Assembly (NCBI GenBank): GCA_964036275.1
Contig: OZ038439.1
Span: forward strand, 14,926,330-14,990,329
Reading direction: 5' to 3'
Length of the DNA stretch: 64,000 bases
Source of the DNA: Litoditis marina
Lineage: Eukaryota > Nematoda > Chromadorea > Rhabditida > Rhabditidae
Below, piece by piece: positions 11,054-21,486 of the stretch (position 1 is its first letter; the number at the start of each line of letters is the position of its first letter). The notes below the pieces were generated by a model. The model was given only the letters and a program-made list of their open reading frames with translations, did not search any database and had not been told where the DNA came from. The position numbers and the translations under genes were made by a program.

Positions 11054-12125
11054 AAGAGCGGATCGAATCCAACCTCAGTTTTTCATGTCGGAATCAAAAC
11101 CACAGTGCTACTCTGAAGCCTGAACGCTATGTGTCGTATCTAGTACAGGTTACGCGAATGCCGCAAGCGTGGGAATATACCATATAGCCGCGTGAATACC
11201 GTAAGATCTTGGAAAACTACTAGATTATTTTTCAGAGCTAGCGTATCTACTAGCGTTCAGGCTTCAGAGTAAAAGACGATAATGAAGCTAAACTGCAGTA
11301 TGAGATTTACACGCTTCCTAACAGTTTCAGAGAGTCCCTACTATGTGGGGTAGATCACACTACAACTCGAAATAACTTGTATGAATCGAAAATTAGTAAC
11401 ATGGATTATAGGTAATGGGTCTAGTTGAAGAGTCCGCTACGGTCACACAATCCGCGCTCCCTAGAAGAGAAGAACAAACAAACATAATTTGTCCTAGCGG
11501 CTTAGAAGACGACAAAAGCCACCGTAACCTCGTCAAGAAGATACAACTCCATGCATTTCTATATAATCGATAAGAATGGATTCTTTATTTATTGATAGTA
11601 TTTAATATGTAAGAATAGATGAGAATAGAATATTAATTGAACCAACGATTAATATGTAGACGAAACAAACTGAATCAGATCTATTTGTAAATAGTTAGGT
11701 TTTCGGTTTCATTCAAAATTCTATGGATTAACTAACTGAATAATGAAGATTCGCTGAAGAACTCGTGCTCGACGCAAACTTGGCGAATTTAGGGAGTTCA
11801 AAGCTGCAAAAACTTGAGAACTAAACTTGAATGTTCCGGTAATTTGGTTAACAAAGGGTTCATTAGAAAGGCGTGATTTACTTTAACATTTTGAAGAATA
11901 CAAAAAAATTGAAAGTGAGTGATATCACCAGTTTTTGTGTCAAGAAGATGAAAAATCAGCAACTTTATAGTTAGAATTCCAGAGTTCATCAAAAAACCAC
12001 GCGATTCGGCAGTAAATAGAAAGTACGTACAAGCGTGGAACATATAACAGAAAAGAGTTAGATTCCGAAATGTGTTTCCCTGCCACTTGTACGTGAAATA
12101 GAACGAACTCAATCGAAATCAATCA
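11054..12125. other. Intergenic stretch, no gene seen
   Basis: No exon-like coding segments recognised. The minus-strand frame at 11798-12112 is AT-rich, lacks family motifs and is not called. Confidence 0.4.
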
Positions 12126-12336
12126 ATACTTTCTACAGTAATCCTCCGATTATTTGAAGACTTTTTTCTAATCAGTAAACATGTTTTCTGATTACTTCTT
12201 TTGCAGGTTGGTAGTAAAAACTGAGAACGAAATTGAAAGGTTTTGACTGTTTCCGAAAACTTCTAACTATCAAAAGTGTACTTGCAAAATGCACCATCTT
12301 ACTGTAAAGGGCTATTGTTGCATGAAACAGACTATA
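12126..12336. mobile_element. TATAG-superfamily element, 237-bp CACC type, degraded copy
   Basis: It keeps CTACAGTAATC.TCCGATTATT, the CTTACTGTAAAGGGCTATTG arm and the GAAACAGACTATA terminus; the left end is eroded. Confidence 0.6.
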
Positions 12337-12744
12337 GCAGGCAGAGAATCAAAGTGAAGGTGAATACTGATCACGTTTTACGTGAAATTAAAAAAATCTC
12401 TTAAAACCACGTAATTCGGCTGTAAATAGTAGGTAGTGACCGGCAGCTGTCAGGTATTTGTGGTCAATTCATATACTACCAACCGACTGGGCACGCGGGG
12501 CGCGCGTATGCAAATATTTGGGAGGGCTTTGACTCCCCCCCCCCTCTCTCAGTGACTCCTACGGGGGTAGAAACCCTCCACTTGGAATTAGAGAGAGGGG
12601 CAGTATAGTCGGAGTCGCAATTACGGGGATATGGGTATTGTATAGATACGTGAATCGTGAAAACGTGCACTTTAGCATGATAAGTTTGATGTGTTTCTCA
12701 CGTTTCACTTTGCAAATTTCAAAAATGTACAAAAAAACAGATTA

Positions 12745-12815
12745 TTTTCATAATTCGTTCCCGTTCCGTCTAGATTGTTAGTATGGTCTCCGAATCGTGA
12801 CCCGACTTATGATGT
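12745..12815 (-). repeat. Echo of the cytochrome b5 reductase terminal exon end
   Basis: It aligns with 12876-12940, sharing TTTTCATAATT, CGTC(T)TAGA and TCGTGACCC. It is a diverged tandem copy of the last codons plus the 3' UTR, lying directly downstream of the gene. Confidence 0.7.
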
Positions 12816-12883
12816 TATTAACATGATATGTATGTAATTTGCAATTGTGATGCAAAATAAACCAAAACAAAATATTTTCATAA

Positions 12884-12889
12884 TTTATT
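12884..12889 (-). promoter_or_regulatory. Polyadenylation signal of the cytochrome b5 reductase gene
   Basis: AATAAA on the minus strand, 11 bases after the stop codon. Cleavage site not identifiable. Confidence 0.45.
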
Positions 12890-12899
12890 TCCGTTTTGT

Positions 12900-13584
12900 C
12901 TAGAATGTCAGTGTGGTATCCGAGTCGTGACCCAACTTTTCCAGATGAGGCAGACAGGCCTGGTTGATAAGGCCGGGGGGACCGCAGAGAAGGACGCAGT
13001 GGTCCGCACCGGCCGGGTGGAGGTACGTCTGGAAAAAGGGGCGGGGCTTAGTTTCAACTACCATAATGGAGAATATGAGGAAAAACAGAGCGCCATGATT
13101 CGGTCCGGGATTAGTTTGAGTTGTTGAGAGAGAGAAATAGAAATTAGGAGTTAGTTTGTTGAGTATAAGCTAGATCATTGTGAGTCGCAGTCAGAAGTTT
13201 TCTTTTCGGTAACAAAAACTAGGTATCTTTTTTTCTAAAATTTTTAACCGAGCGAGATTAGACCTTTCCTCAAAATATTTTTATTGGACTTCTTTCATAT
13301 TTTTCGTACACGTTTTTTCCAAAACTAATCTCTACTTTCTCCACACCCGTTTTTTATACAGATAGAAACTGGCGATTGAGATGCGAAGGAGTGGAGTGAA
13401 GGTAACTGGAAAGGGGCGGAGCTTAGTTGGATGGTAGTGCTAAGACAGCACAGAGAACTTCATGATTTATTAAAACGGGCTACACTCCACGAAAAATTCG
13501 GCTGCAGTGTGAATGAGTAAGCCTTGGAGAGGTTCTCGATTGCGAAAGATGAAAAGGTAGTGAGAGAGTGAGACAGAGAGAAAA

Positions 13585-13615
<31 letters not shown>

Positions 13616-16600
13616 AAGAGAGAAAGAGAGAAAGACCCACCTGTATCATCTCCATGTCCACCCTGCCGGTCGAGTGTTTCCAGTCAGCTGGCGCCTTGCT
13701 GACCACATACCGTACCCTGAACCTGTCTCCGTGCACCTTCGTCAGCTCGTCGAAGTGACTTCTGGAAATAGTACAAAGTACAAAGGTCATCTTCGGTGCA
13801 AAGGTCAGTTTCAGGGAGTAGTTTTGTTCTGCTGTGTAAAATTCTTCTAGAGAGTATCCACATTGTAGCTACTTCACAATCACAGCTAAAAATTCCATTA
13901 CACATGAAACACCCGCATCAAACTAAACTTCATCAAACTGTCAAAATGACCTCTAAAAATTGACCGTGTATCGAGATAAAACTACGATTTCAAAAAATAA
14001 AAAAAAGTTAAAAATAAAAACTGCAACAATAGAAGAAAGAAAAATATACTATACCTGCAAAGAATGTCGTCCTCGCTTCGATTGGCGAAAATCATTCGAA
14101 TTTCAGTCTTGTCCTCGGGATTTTTCAGAATATCGGTAATGACCTGAATATTGATTAATTATTTTTTTATCAATTTGTAAGGGTGTGAACTAATTACAGC
14201 GATTACGCATTCGTGATCTACACTGTTTCTCATCTGGCGGCGTAGCACTCCCTCCAACCTCATGAGCAGTTCATATGAGTTTCTCATGAGATACCTCATG
14301 AGCTACTCGTGAACTCCCAGTGTTGTAGCATAGCAATCAATACAGTCTCATGAGAAGCTCATGCAAATAGCTCACGAGGTATCTCATGAGATTTTTGAAG
14401 GATTGCTACGCCGCCTGCTGATCAGGTTGTCGACGAACACTTCGATTGATCGATTGGATCGATATAGTAATTGACTGGATCGTTTGCTGTCTCTGTTGGT
14501 GAGATGAGAAACACCCTGGGAACGTAGACCCCTGTAGGTTTCGTAATTGTCGTATTCGATTGTGGTTGTTTTCTGTCTTGATTGGTGGAATTGAGACATA
14601 ATAGGGTTCGATCTCTCCAGAGCAGATATAGTCGCCATTTTCCCCATGAAGACAGCAGAGGGTTCAATTGATTGAGCGATGCGGGGCGAGCGGTCATTGA
14701 TTATCTGCCAGTAGTTGAGAGAGTGAGTAGATCAGTGATACGCAGACAAACTGGCCGCTCGCCAAACCCCGTCCCATACAAAATCGATGGTACGGTGTCC
14801 ACAACGGTTTGACAACCCCTTTATGGTGTGTTGCCTTGTTTCGCTGTGTTTGTAGTTTGATCCCGTTCGTTTACGGTTGAAATCGGTGAATTATGGTATG
14901 TATCAAGTCGAAGTACAACAATGATTTGGTGACATACGCGTGGTCATTTAAAAGGAGCGCGGATAGTAGAGCATTCTGATCAGCGCTTGCGTTTTTGATC
15001 TACACTCTTTCTCATCTGCTTCGTCGGTTGCTGTATTTGTTGATCGAAAAATTATTCTACCTGTAGAATGTAGACACTTTATATTCTATTATATAATGGA
15101 TCGTTTTCTGTCCTAGTTGATAAAAAGACTCTACCTGTAGAATGGGAGTCACTCCGCTGCCTCCGGCAATCATGGAAATTCGCTTGAAATGACGTTCTTT
15201 GGCCGGCGACTTTTTGTCTTTTCTCCAGACGAACAAACCATGTCCCTTGTAGGTGATCAGACCCGACGGACCACGGAAATCTATCTGGAAAAATAATCGA
15301 CTTTTATAACAATAGTCCAAATTTTACATTCTATTGTAACTTTCGGTCTAAATTTCAGTTCAAGTTTGACTAGTCGAAAACGATTAATTAGAACATTCAA
15401 ATGTAAAAAAAATATCTCTGCTTGCAAACCTGAAATTTCAACACATAATTAGACTAACAGACAACAACAGAGCAAGTTTGATAAAATGTGCTCAAACTTA
15501 CCGTATCCCCAACACTCATTTGGTCCAGATACTGACTCATTTTGCCGCCTTCCGGGAATTTCGGGTCAACTCCACGGAAGTATACCTGAAACGTGGCAAT
15601 GTTCAGCCTGCATTGTATCCCACCGTGAAACTATCGGAATCAAATAGTTCCGAGTCAATTCAGAACGCTACGAGTTTAATGAAGGAAATCTTCGTTCCAG
15701 TGGCGGTAGCGATTTACTCAGTACAGGAGCGAGACCGAGCGAACTCAGACAGAACCTGGCGTAGTTAGAAGGGGACATAAGGGGGCGTGGCTTATTGGCT
15801 CAGGCCCGGCTCAAAGAATCAATGCCGCGCGCCATTTTTTGAGTCTTCAATGCGACAAAACTGGGGTTTTGCGTTGATGAAACTCAATTTTGAGTGAAGT
15901 AATGAAAATTCATGAAACAATTTGATCGAAATACATATATTTCTTCTTTTTTGTTGGGAAATGAAGAAGTTTCGTTTTAAAATATGGGACTTAGGGGGGT
16001 ACTTCGTCCGGAGTTCGTTACCGCAAGGCTTGGTATAGTCTGTTTCACGAAACAATAGCCCTCTACAGTAAGATAATAAAACTTTTAAGTGAATTTATCA
16101 TATCTTGTAGGTGTTGTACATAGTTTAAACTGTGTGATTTAGTTTTCCACTTTGGGTACTACAAGCATACAAAACAGTGAATCTTAAATTTTGCCTGTTG
16201 ATTAGATAAATGCGTTTGAATTTTTTAAAGATTACTGTAGAAAGTCATCGATTGGCGAAACGAACTATACATGATTCTCCACGGCTAACTCCCATGAGTT
16301 CTGTCATAGAAGTTTGTGATGTTGATGTGGTCTGCTGTGTTCGAAGTTTGATCCCTTTGCGTTTTACTGGTAACTCACAATTTTTAGTGTGTATCAAAGC
16401 AAAACTGAGATAAATACTCGCTTGAGTCGAGGTATAAACTTACGCGAACTCCAGAAAATAAACAAGAGAAATGAGCGGGAAGTTATACAGAGAATAGCTC
16501 ACCTTGACCATAAGCTCCACGAATCCTTTGTCCTCTTCCGTTGAAATTGGGGTGTACGGACGGACAACCAATTTGCCGTTAATCTAGAAAAAGAAGGGTA

Positions 16601-18150
16601 AATTCCATATTTGAAATTGGGCATGTCTTTTATGCGATTATAGGTATTTTGAAACCAAATGGCTATGTTTTCGACGAAAGTCAGCATCGAGAATAAAGCT
16701 ATAGTTCGTTTCGTTCTCACTGATTTTCGTTGGCATGGTGCCAAGATTTTCGGATGACCATTTCTCAGAGCAAACATGAATATTCCTAAAACTATTTTCA
16801 TTCACGTGTTATCATGAAAGTAGACAAACGCATACAGAAGTTTGCAGTTTTTTTGAAAAACTGTGAAAGTGGTGAAAAATACCCTGCAATATTCATTGGC
16901 ATGCTGCCAAGTCTCAGTAGGAATGACAGGAACTATATCACGTTATCACGTCACGTTATAGAGACTGGGATTTTATATCTGTCAAACTTGAACCGAAACT
17001 CACTCTCTGAAGTTCAAACTCAATTTGTTTTCGACGTTCCCACACAATTTGTTCTCGTGATCAAACTACATTTACACAGCAGAAAAAAACAATAATTAAA
17101 TTTGACCTTTGCACTTAGGTACACGAACTGTCCGACCGGAAGTCCCAGCACATGATCCGGACTGGGAAGAGCGAAGCGGAACTTGCGAGTGTTGTGAGTT
17201 ACCTGCAACTTTGTTTATGATCTACAAAATCGATATTTCCTAATTCTCAGTATCTACCATTCCAATTATTGCAAATTCAATTCGATAATATTAATTTATT
17301 GATATTTATTACCACAAACTATGACCAAGGTATAAGTTGTTCCAAATCAAACTATGAAAAATCAAAAACCAGTTCTATCAATTCTTGAATTCATTAAAAT
17401 TCGATCATATCAACAGTTTGTTGAGCTTGTTATACAAGCAACATGGTTTTGTATAATAATTTAAATCTCCTAGTTTTTTCTCATAATTTAATGTAGAATT
17501 TATATACCATTCCTCAAGAAATGCCTTGAAATTCAATATTGACAAAAACGACAAGGAAACTTCATCTTCAATTTCGATTGTGAGTCTCCCAGACTTTTCC
17601 AAAAAATCGATAACAATATCAAAACCTACAATTTCCTTTGACATCAACTTCAGCGGATATTTTTCAGTCTCGTCCACCAGTGTAATTGGAGAGGCGGGCG
17701 AGTTTATCTGAAAAATGACGATGATGTGATTTACAAACCAGGAATATCCCGGATTTCAGATTGAAACCTGCGTCTCTTCAAACATACGCTATTTCCTGCT
17801 CTCGCATTTTGAACAGCTACCACACTTATTAGTGGTAATGCTGATACCCGAGGTGCCTAGACATAACGCGGCTTGCGCTGAATCAAACTGAAATGTGTTC
17901 CCTTCGTTAATTAGGTGAATTATTTCCGTTTTTCGCAGCTCTTTCTATATTTACCTGCATTTATGACCTTCTTTAACCGAATTTAACCAAACAATCGATA
18001 ACTCACTGATTTGACCGACGTTTTGGGTGAGGATTTATTGGAATCCGAGCTCATTTCATCGTTTCTCCTCTTCTGATAGTAGAGGGCGAAGCCGGTCGCT
18101 GCTACCACGACAGCGGCTATGGTCAGGGTGGAACCTCCCTCGTCACTCAT
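12900..18150 (-). CDS. CYB5R: NADH-cytochrome b5 reductase, complete
   Basis: Nine exons, all phase-consistent: 18007-18150 (ATG), 17630-17707, 17107-17202, 16503-16583, 15502-15585, 15135-15284, 14055-14143, 13641-13761 and 12900-13028 (TAG); 323 aa, close to vertebrate CYB5R1/CYB5R3. The flavoprotein transfers electrons from NADH through FAD to cytochrome b5, for lipid desaturation and related reactions at ER or mitochondrial membranes. Residues 9-25 are a hydrophobic anchor ([17 protein letters not shown]) followed by KRR, so it is membrane-tethered. The FAD motif RPYTP is at 114-118, RGPSG at 165-169, the NADH-binding [10 protein letters not shown] at 199-208, and the C-terminal CGPPG at 296-300 replaces the usual CGPPP. 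The terminal Phe is conserved. The donor of exon 17107-17202 (GTCAAA) is weak. Which vertebrate paralogue it matches cannot be decided. Confidence 0.93.
13384..13440 (-). repeat. Echo of the cytochrome b5 reductase last-exon acceptor
   Basis: The minus strand reads AACTAAGCTCCGCCCC then TTTCCAG, nearly repeating the true acceptor region (13029-13056) with a degenerate exon start after it. It lies in the preceding intron. Confidence 0.65.
13555..13636. repeat. GA-rich microsatellite
   Basis: GAGA/GAAAGA tract directly beside the donor of exon 13641-13761. It produces spurious Ser/Leu frames on the minus strand. Confidence 0.9.
14235..14417. repeat. GGCGTAGCAATC palindromic element, copy 2
   Basis: Arms GGCGGCGTAGCAC and GATTGCTACGCCGCC with CTCATGAG clusters; in an intron of the reductase gene. 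Confidence 0.75.
14626..14812. repeat. Dispersed repeat beginning TATAGTCGCCATTTT, copy 2
   Basis: Inverted relative to 9352-9503; shares GCTCGCCAAACCCCGTCCC and the GATCAGTGATACGCAGAC segment. Confidence 0.65.
15054..15080 (-). repeat. Echo of the donor of exon 15135-15284
   Basis: Minus strand GTCTACATTCTACAG then GTAGAA, against GACTCCCATTCTACAG then GTAGAG at the real exon end 60 bp upstream in the transcript. Confidence 0.6.
16034..16269. mobile_element. TATAG-superfamily element, 237-bp CACC type, copy 4
   Basis: Ends TATAGTCTGTTTCACG and GGCGAAACGAACTATA. Its interior is very like the copy at 44836-45071, suggesting a sub-family. Confidence 0.8.
16700..16937. mobile_element. TATAG-superfamily element, GGCA/TGCC type, copy 3
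   Basis: TATAGTTCGTTTCGTTCTC start, GTTGGCATGGTGCCAAG and TTGGCATGCTGCCAAG arms, GACAGGAACTATA end. Confidence 0.75.
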
Positions 18151-18284
18151 CTCGACTGCAATACTTTTTATTAGTTTTTATAAGTTTATTGGTTTATTTA
18201 TTTTGCACATTCCGAGAACGTAGATAACTCGAGATTGATCTACATTTATATTCATACTACTTATCTAAATTCCAACAAATTGGA

Positions 18285-18390
18285 TAGAAGCAGCAAAAAA
18301 GAAACAGCGACTATGGTCAGGGTCGAACCATTCTTTTTATCTGGTTCTAATGAGTTCATTTATTTATTTCATCTCGGCTGGAAGAGAAGG
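18285..18390 (-). repeat. Echo of the cytochrome b5 reductase first exon
   Basis: The minus strand contains GAGATGA and GGTTCGACCCTGACCATAGT, matching the start codon region and the anchor segment GSTLTIA of exon 18007-18150, but with stops. It lies just upstream of the gene. Confidence 0.6.
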
Positions 18391-19510
18391 AAAGGTTGAA
18401 TGTACATGAGTAATTACATATAGTCATGGTCAAATCTACCTCGTGAGATGTGACTCATCTCAGGAAGAATACTTTTTACTTGTTTTAGATAATTTCATTC
18501 TTTATTTGTTCTACTTTCATGAATGAACCTGAAAAAGTGAGGAAAAGAGAAAGAGTCAAACGCTGTGAACTATAGTTGAAAGACCCCTTCTGCGAACCGG
18601 TTCTTTTGACTATATTTCAAAACTATGGGAATACAAAACTTTCAGTGCGTTTAAATTACATGATGAGTTTTTTTTTTACAATTTTCGCCTCTTATTATTT
18701 CATATTACGGGAGATTGTGAAAAAATATTCGACAGAACTTTGTAGTTCGCATTATAGAGAAGTTTGTAGGATTAACAAATGTGCATAAAGTCGACTGGCA
18801 TATTCCTCAATAGTAAAAAAAAACTTGATGGAATTTAAAAATTGAAAGAAAAAGTAAAATACTATGAAAACTTAAGAAAATTTCATTACCTAGTGTTAGT
18901 GGGGTACGTAATATACGATACGTAGTCAGTGCGGAAAATCCGTGAGCGACCGAGCTCGCGGAAGAAGAAAAATGAAATAGCTCGGGAAATTTCCAGACAG
19001 AAACGGGGAAAACGAGAATGAAAGGTCGAGTTCTTTTCAAGAAGGTCTTTTTTTCTCAAGAAGTTCAAGTTTCCAGGAAATGCAAAACTGGAAAAATGCA
19101 GATTTCCAGTAACGTCTTTCAAGTCAGTTTCGAATTTTAGGGGAAATAGCAAAGGGGACGAGGGTGTGACAAATATATCTGGTGAAACGAGACATATATT
19201 GGTTCTGCGACTCACATTGCTAACTAAAACCGTTTATATGGTACTGCTAGTGATTGTAGTAACCTCAGTACTAATAATTATGATTTTGACCTTAAATATT
19301 TTGTCAAGCCTCGTCCCCTATACCCGGTCGTCCCCTTTGCTATTGGCCGAATTTTAGTCTAGCGCCAGCTTTCAGAGAACTTGCTAGAAAAGAGCAACAA
19401 TTCTGGTCAAAATTCAAAAATGCTGGGCATATTTTGAGGTCTAACGGTGAATCTCACGCGTGAACCGAGTTACAGAAACTACTCCAACAAGTACAACGAA
19501 GTAGATAAAC
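18391..19510. other. Intergenic stretch upstream of the reductase gene
   Basis: No exon-like segment recognised. Presumably contains the reductase promoter, but no element is clear enough to call. Confidence 0.35.
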
Positions 19511-19707
19511 TATGGTGGATGCCAAATTTATAAATGGTTGTCTCTCGCCGGAATCGAACTCGCTAGCAAAAGTTTCGTAGCAGGGCGCAATCCACTGCGC
19601 TATTAGAGAACATAACCGGCAAGAGTTGGAATCGAAGAGATGCGGGCTTCCACAGCGTAAAGTGAGATATACAGTACCCTCCCGCCATTCCGTTGGCGAC
19701 GACTATA
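19511..19707 (-). repeat. tRNA-containing TATAG element, copy 3
   Basis: CTATGGTGGATGCC start and GGCGACGACTATA end; A-box-like TAGCGCAGTGGATTGCGC on the minus strand, B box partly decayed. Confidence 0.7.
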
Positions 19708-19954
19708 TTCCAGCCTAATCGAGTTTGACAGTAGTTGTAATCGAGAACCGACATAATGTTCACTATAATTTGTCGAAAAATTATAAATAATAGAAAGTGG
19801 TAATTGAACTATTTGCGATTACTTCTTCAACGTTCCTTTCATAAAGTATTTTCTAGTTATATTTTATCGAATAAAACAGATTATTTAGTATGGGAAATAG
19901 ATATAATAGAATAATTTATTGAACCGAAGATTTGAAAGAAAAGTTGGATACATG

Positions 19955-20020
19955 AAAATGGGTAACCCCCACAGAATATGGGTAACCCCCACAAAATGGG
20001 AAAATGGGTAACCCCCAGAA
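19955..20020. repeat. Short tandem repeat of GGGTAACCCCCA
   Basis: Three units of ATGGGTAACCCCCA with variable spacers. Confidence 0.75.
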
Positions 20021-20139
20021 CACAGCAAATATTCAATGAGAACGAATACGGAATGCAAAATTGCAAAAGGTAACTAGTTCACATTCAATTGATGGAAATA
20101 GAGTCATCTCGCAGTTGAATTTTCATTTCAACTCGTGTT

Positions 20140-20427
20140 CCTATCAAAATAAACCTTTGATCTTGCGCGCGAAGGTCGAGTGCGTGAAGTTGTTTGAGAA
20201 CACCAACACATAATAGTGGAAAAATGGTTGGAAAATATATATTGTATTAATGAACGTATTCAAAATAGATATGGGACCGACCTAAAATGCGATACACTTC
20301 GTCAATGAATGATAAACATAGAGCGAATCGAAAACTTTCATTTTAACTCGTGTTTTCATCAAAATAAACCTTTGATCTTGCGCGCGCGAAGGTCGAGTGC
20401 GTGAAGTTGTTTGAGAACACCAACATA
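20140..20427. repeat. Pair of about 70-bp direct repeats
   Basis: ATCAAAATAAACCTTTGATC followed by TTGCGCGCGAAGGTCGAG and GTTTGAGAACACCAACA occurs at 20144-20212 and again at 20352-20427. Confidence 0.8.
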
Positions 20428-20499
20428 GAGCGTCATAATAGGTTGGAATTGGAAAACTGGTTGGTACAGTTGCGAAAGAACGGAAAAGGACATTGACTT

Positions 20500-20845
20500 T
20501 TTACCCCCCATCTTTCTGAATTTGTATTGCATTTGGGGAATTGTAGTTTGACCCCCCCCCCCACCGGGGGGTTATAATTCAATTTATCACCTGCAATACA
20601 AAAGTTTGAGGGTGAAGGGTAAAAAGTAAACATTTCCGGTATTGAAGTTCAGCCCCCCACTCGTTGAAGTTTGACCCCCCACCATTGAAGTTCTACCCCC
20701 GCCGACCCAAGTGGGGGGTAAATAGTAAATGTCGAAGTTGAATTTTGACCCCCCCCCCTCTCCTAGATGTTCAGGTTTTAGCTTGGGTGGGGGGTTGAAG
20801 TGCTACGGGGGGGGGGGGGACCCAACTAAAGTGGGGGGCGATACT
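20500..20845. repeat. G-run and C-run cluster
   Basis: About a dozen runs of six or more C or G, many within a recurring GAAGTTTGACCCCCC motif and its reverse complement. Confidence 0.8.
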
Positions 20846-21486
20846 TCAATTTTCCCCGGAAATGATTGAAGATAGTTGGAAAGGTGAATAGAGTTATAAA
20901 AACTAATAGAAGGAGAGAGAGGGGGGAAGAGAGAGAATGAAAGAAAAAAAAGAGAAAATGTGAGAGAGGGGGGGGGGGGGGAGAGAGAGAGAATTTGGTC
21001 TGCCCGTTCAAACTAGAAAGTACAATTAACAGGGTCCGTTGCCGCTCCCTCGTAAACGGAAACGCGTGAACAACACGGAAAAAACGTGCGTCTGGCCCGT
21101 TAAAGTCCACTTTTCCTGGGAAATTTGTCTGGAAAACGTGAAAAACGTGCGTTTTCGGAAAACAGAGGAAATTTCCTCATTTTATATGTATTTCTCGGTC
21201 TGATCGGTCAGATGTGTTTTCCTAAACGTTGGTTTTTTGTATACTCCTTGATTTGTACAGAATTTCGTTCGTTTACAACTTTGTAAGAAGAATTGATAGT
21301 TATAGTAGCCTTTTCTAGCTTATCACCAAGAAAAAAGAGTGTTTTTATGAATGATCAGAACCTGAAGGAGTTCATTGTTTAACTCTCTTCTAAGAAAGTA
21401 ATTGTTGAAGTACTGGTTATTAAAGTTCTATTCGTCACATTACAATATTACACAGTGGTGGATTATTAGTCTTTGTATATTTGCAG

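Noticed and set aside
12927..13127. Plus-strand frame MTQLFQM...
   Set aside because: Antisense shadow of the reductase terminal exon, whose minus-strand reading gives the expected CGPPG and LPHLEKLGH motifs.
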